DNA of 35,981 nt from an uncultured Acetatifactor sp. Its GTDB lineage: Bacteria > Bacillota > Clostridia > Lachnospirales > Lachnospiraceae. Below the pieces are notes generated by a model. That model was not told the origin of the DNA and did not search any database. It saw only the letters and a program-made list of their open reading frames with translations. How positions within the stretch are numbered: position 1 is the stretch's first letter; each line of letters starts with the position of its first letter. The stretch spans positions 1 to 35,981 of the forward strand of contig CANREV010000030.1 of NCBI GenBank assembly GCA_947629645.1, written 5' to 3'. Shown here piece by piece: positions 34,855 through 35,981 of the stretch. Position numbers and translations under genes: made by a program.

Positions 34855-34979
34855 CTGTATGGAACAGTTTCCGGAGGGAAACTTCCGCATCGCAAACTTT
34901 GCGCCGCAATTTTCCTTTGCCATCCGGCGGCCTGCAGGGATCGTTTCTCCTGAAAAAAGGAACTTTAATGTATATTTTA

Positions 34980-35008
34980 TTGTAAAGACAGACGTTTTTT
35001 TGTATAAT
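34980..35008 (+). promoter_or_regulatory. Sigma-A promoter upstream of a short or broken gene
   Basis: TTGTAA (34980-34985), 17 bases, TATAAT (35003-35008). It points at the short ORF at 35076, 68 bases downstream. Confidence 0.6.
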
Positions 35009-35075
35009 TGAGATGTAACAGGAACAGGATATATCATATCTTGTACCACAGACTATAAAAAATCGAGGTGGTAAG

Positions 35076-35165
35076 GTGCCGGACGATACAAAGCAGACAC
35101 AGGAAGTCAATGCGACACATCGCATGGCAAAACGTACCGCAAAGAACACAATGTCATCAAATTAA
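35076..35165 (+). pseudogene. 29-codon ORF, possibly the 5' end of a gene cut by the IS element
   Basis: GTG start with GAGGTGG four bases upstream, behind a good promoter. It encodes VPDDTKQTQEVNATHRMA followed by KRTAKNTMSSN and a TAA. The product is hydrophilic and basic at the end, and stops where the sequence character changes into the IS-like leader. The RTAKNT-type ending resembles the first residues of polysaccharide flippases just before their first helix, but this similarity is too short to rely on. It could equally be a genuine small protein. Confidence 0.35.
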
Positions 35166-35282
35166 GGGGCAAATTTTGAACTTTCCCGGTTTTATGCGGC
35201 TTAGCCCGTCAACTTAACGATTTTTTTACCTGAAAAAGCCAAAAAAGAGTCCGTCTTTTTATGGAAAAATGTGCGCCGGATA

Positions 35283-35311
35283 TTGACAGTTACAGAGAAA
35301 AATCATAAGAT
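35283..35311 (+). promoter_or_regulatory. Sigma-A promoter of the transposase
   Basis: TTGACA (35283-35288; full consensus), 17 bases, TAAGAT (35306-35311). It is 285 bases upstream of the transposase start. Confidence 0.6.
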
Positions 35312-35385
35312 GAAATTACAGCGGAGAAAGTTTAAGCTGTGTCGTACAAGGCGGAAAAACAGAGAGAATACAGTAAAAAACGATT

Positions 35386-35475
35386 AGAACACAACAGAGA
35401 GATTAAAACACAACGTAACAGCAGAACCCAACAGAGAGACGAAAACACAACGTAACAGCAGAACCCAACAGAAAG
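35386..35475 (+). repeat. Tandem 37-base repeat in the IS leader
   Basis: A 31-base unit is identical at 35405-35435 and 35442-35472 (period 37): AAAACACAACGTAACAGCAG then AACCCAACAGA. A partial third copy (AGAACACAACAGAGAG) precedes it from about 35386. The unit is A/C-rich and nearly free of T. Not a CRISPR array: spacers are absent and the spacing is only six bases. Confidence 0.85.
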
Positions 35476-35506
35476 TATAGATAGTATGTGCGGCAGGAAG
35501 AAACTT

Positions 35507-35545
35507 GAAACGCCCTGTAAAACAGGACGCGCGGGTTTCTTTTTT
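35507..35545 (+). terminator. Terminator-like hairpin upstream of the transposase
   Basis: Outer GAAAC (35507-35511) / GTTTC (35535-35539) and inner CCTGT (35514-35518) / ACAGG (35522-35526), followed by TTTTTT (35540-35545). It lies between the promoter and the transposase start and would limit transcription into the transposase. Confidence 0.6.
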
Positions 35546-35595
35546 GTTTTCTCCGCAGACAGTAACCATTGATTGTCTCAAGGAGGGTTCTAATC

Positions 35596-35981
35596 ATGAA
35601 GAATACGAATGCCGCACGCCTGATAAAGGGTGCTTTTATGGAGGCGCTAAAAGATACCGCCGGAACATGGAGAAAGGAAGGACGCCTAAAGGAAAACAGT
35701 TTTACGCGGGAACGGAAACTCCCGCTCCTTGCCATGCTCCTCTTTCTTATCACCATGAAAGGCGGGACACTGGATAAGGAACTGCATGATGCAGGAATAG
35801 ATGTCTCCAAACAGTCTTTTTCCAAACGGCGGGAACAGATACCGCCCCGCCTGTTGCTGGAAATCTTATGGGGATTCAACCGGCGCTGTGAGGACAGCCG
35901 GACTTTCCGGGGGTATCACGTCTATGCCGTTGACGGAACGTGCATCAATATCGCGCATGATGTGGACGCAGAAACCTATAT
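35596..35981 (+). CDS. IS4-family transposase (partial, runs off the window)
   Basis: ATG 35596 follows AGGAGGG; the frame is open to the last base, giving 128 residues without a stop. It starts KNTNAARLIKGAFMEALK and has the IS4-type N-terminal region: LLAMLLFLITMKGGTLDKEL and VSKQSFSKRREQIPPRLLLE, then YHVYAVDGTCINI, where the Asp is the expected first residue of the DDE catalytic triad. The rest of the catalytic core lies outside the window, so it cannot be said whether the gene is intact. The DDE transposase cuts and joins the element's ends. Confidence 0.88.
   Translation, partial: MKNTNAARLIKGAFMEALKDTAGTWRKEGRLKENSFTRERKLPLLAMLLFLITMKGGTLDKELHDAGIDVSKQSFSKRREQIPPRLLLEILWGFNRRCEDSRTFRGYHVYAVDGTCINIAHDVDAETY

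Larger units (their letters stand above)
35166..35981 (+). mobile_element. IS4-family insertion sequence, left part (right end outside window)
   Basis: A transposase gene (35596 onward) preceded by a 430-base leader that contains a promoter, a tandem repeat and a terminator-like hairpin but no other gene. The left boundary is inferred near 35160-35170, where the upstream short ORF ends and a GGGGCAAATTTTGAAC stretch begins. The inverted repeat partner and target duplication would be beyond 35981 and could not be checked. Confidence 0.5.

Noticed and set aside
33953..35149. 398-residue minus-strand ORF across the end of amt
   Set aside because: It is antisense to the amt P-II domain, crosses the amt terminator, and its sequence is low-complexity with no family pattern.
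35386..35475. Possible CRISPR array
   Set aside because: Repeats are head to tail with only six bases between them and no spacers; no cas gene nearby.

Overview
This window looks like a chromosomal segment of a motile, Gram-positive gut-type Clostridia, most likely Lachnospiraceae. The reasons are the gene order pyrG / ftsH / amidase / uvrC / hprK-glk-murB-rapZ-whiA-crh, strong GGAGG-type ribosome binding sites, A/T-rich sigma-A promoters, and intrinsic terminators after most operons. The taxonomic call is an inference from gene content and order; no rRNA is present. No tRNA, rRNA or CRISPR array was seen.

Layout. (1) 1-2469: a BlaI/BlaR-type pair in which the membrane metallopeptidase sensor carries an extracytoplasmic RCC1-like repeat domain. 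(2) 2470-7683: a giant flagellin gene (about 1627 residues if in frame). It has normal flagellin ends but a huge centre of about eleven repeats of one module. In this sequence it is split by a G10 tract at 3279-3288; G9 or G12 would restore one reading frame, so it looks like a phase-variable (contingency) gene. (3) 7693-10874, minus strand: pyrG and a DUF1846 protein. (4) 11077-14449: ftsH with a long polar tail, and a membrane-anchored cell-wall amidase. (5) 14464-21424: uvrC, then hprK-glk-murB-rapZ-whiA-crh. The last gene encodes an HPr-like protein with Glu at position 15 and Ser at 46, so it is a Crh-like regulator rather than a PTS carrier. (6) 21521-23396: a lipid/diacylglycerol kinase family gene and class II fructose-bisphosphate aldolase. 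(7) 23752-30526: a carbohydrate cluster of a GH95 glycosidase, a membrane AraC-family regulator (frameshifted here), and a GH43 enzyme fused to N-terminal ankyrin repeats. (8) 30815-32755: a half-size EamA transporter and a cyclophilin on the minus strand, then a GNAT acetyltransferase on the plus strand. (9) 32764-34851: an ammonium channel fused to a P-II domain, behind a perfect sigma-A promoter and an attenuator-like leader. (10) 34980-35981: a promoter and a very short ORF that may be a gene start broken by an IS4-family element, whose transposase runs off the window.

How the genes work together. The central block joins carbon-status signalling (HprK, Crh, glucokinase, RapZ) to wall synthesis (MurB, amidase) and division or morphology control (WhiA). 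The GH95/AraC/GH43 block is an inducible glycan-use locus with cytoplasmic enzymes and no transporter in view. The strongest candidates for something new are the phase-variable multi-repeat giant flagellin, a 38-base element shared by the flagellin and GH95 promoter regions (31/38 identical, ungapped), the RCC1-type BlaR sensor, and the ankyrin-GH43 fusion.
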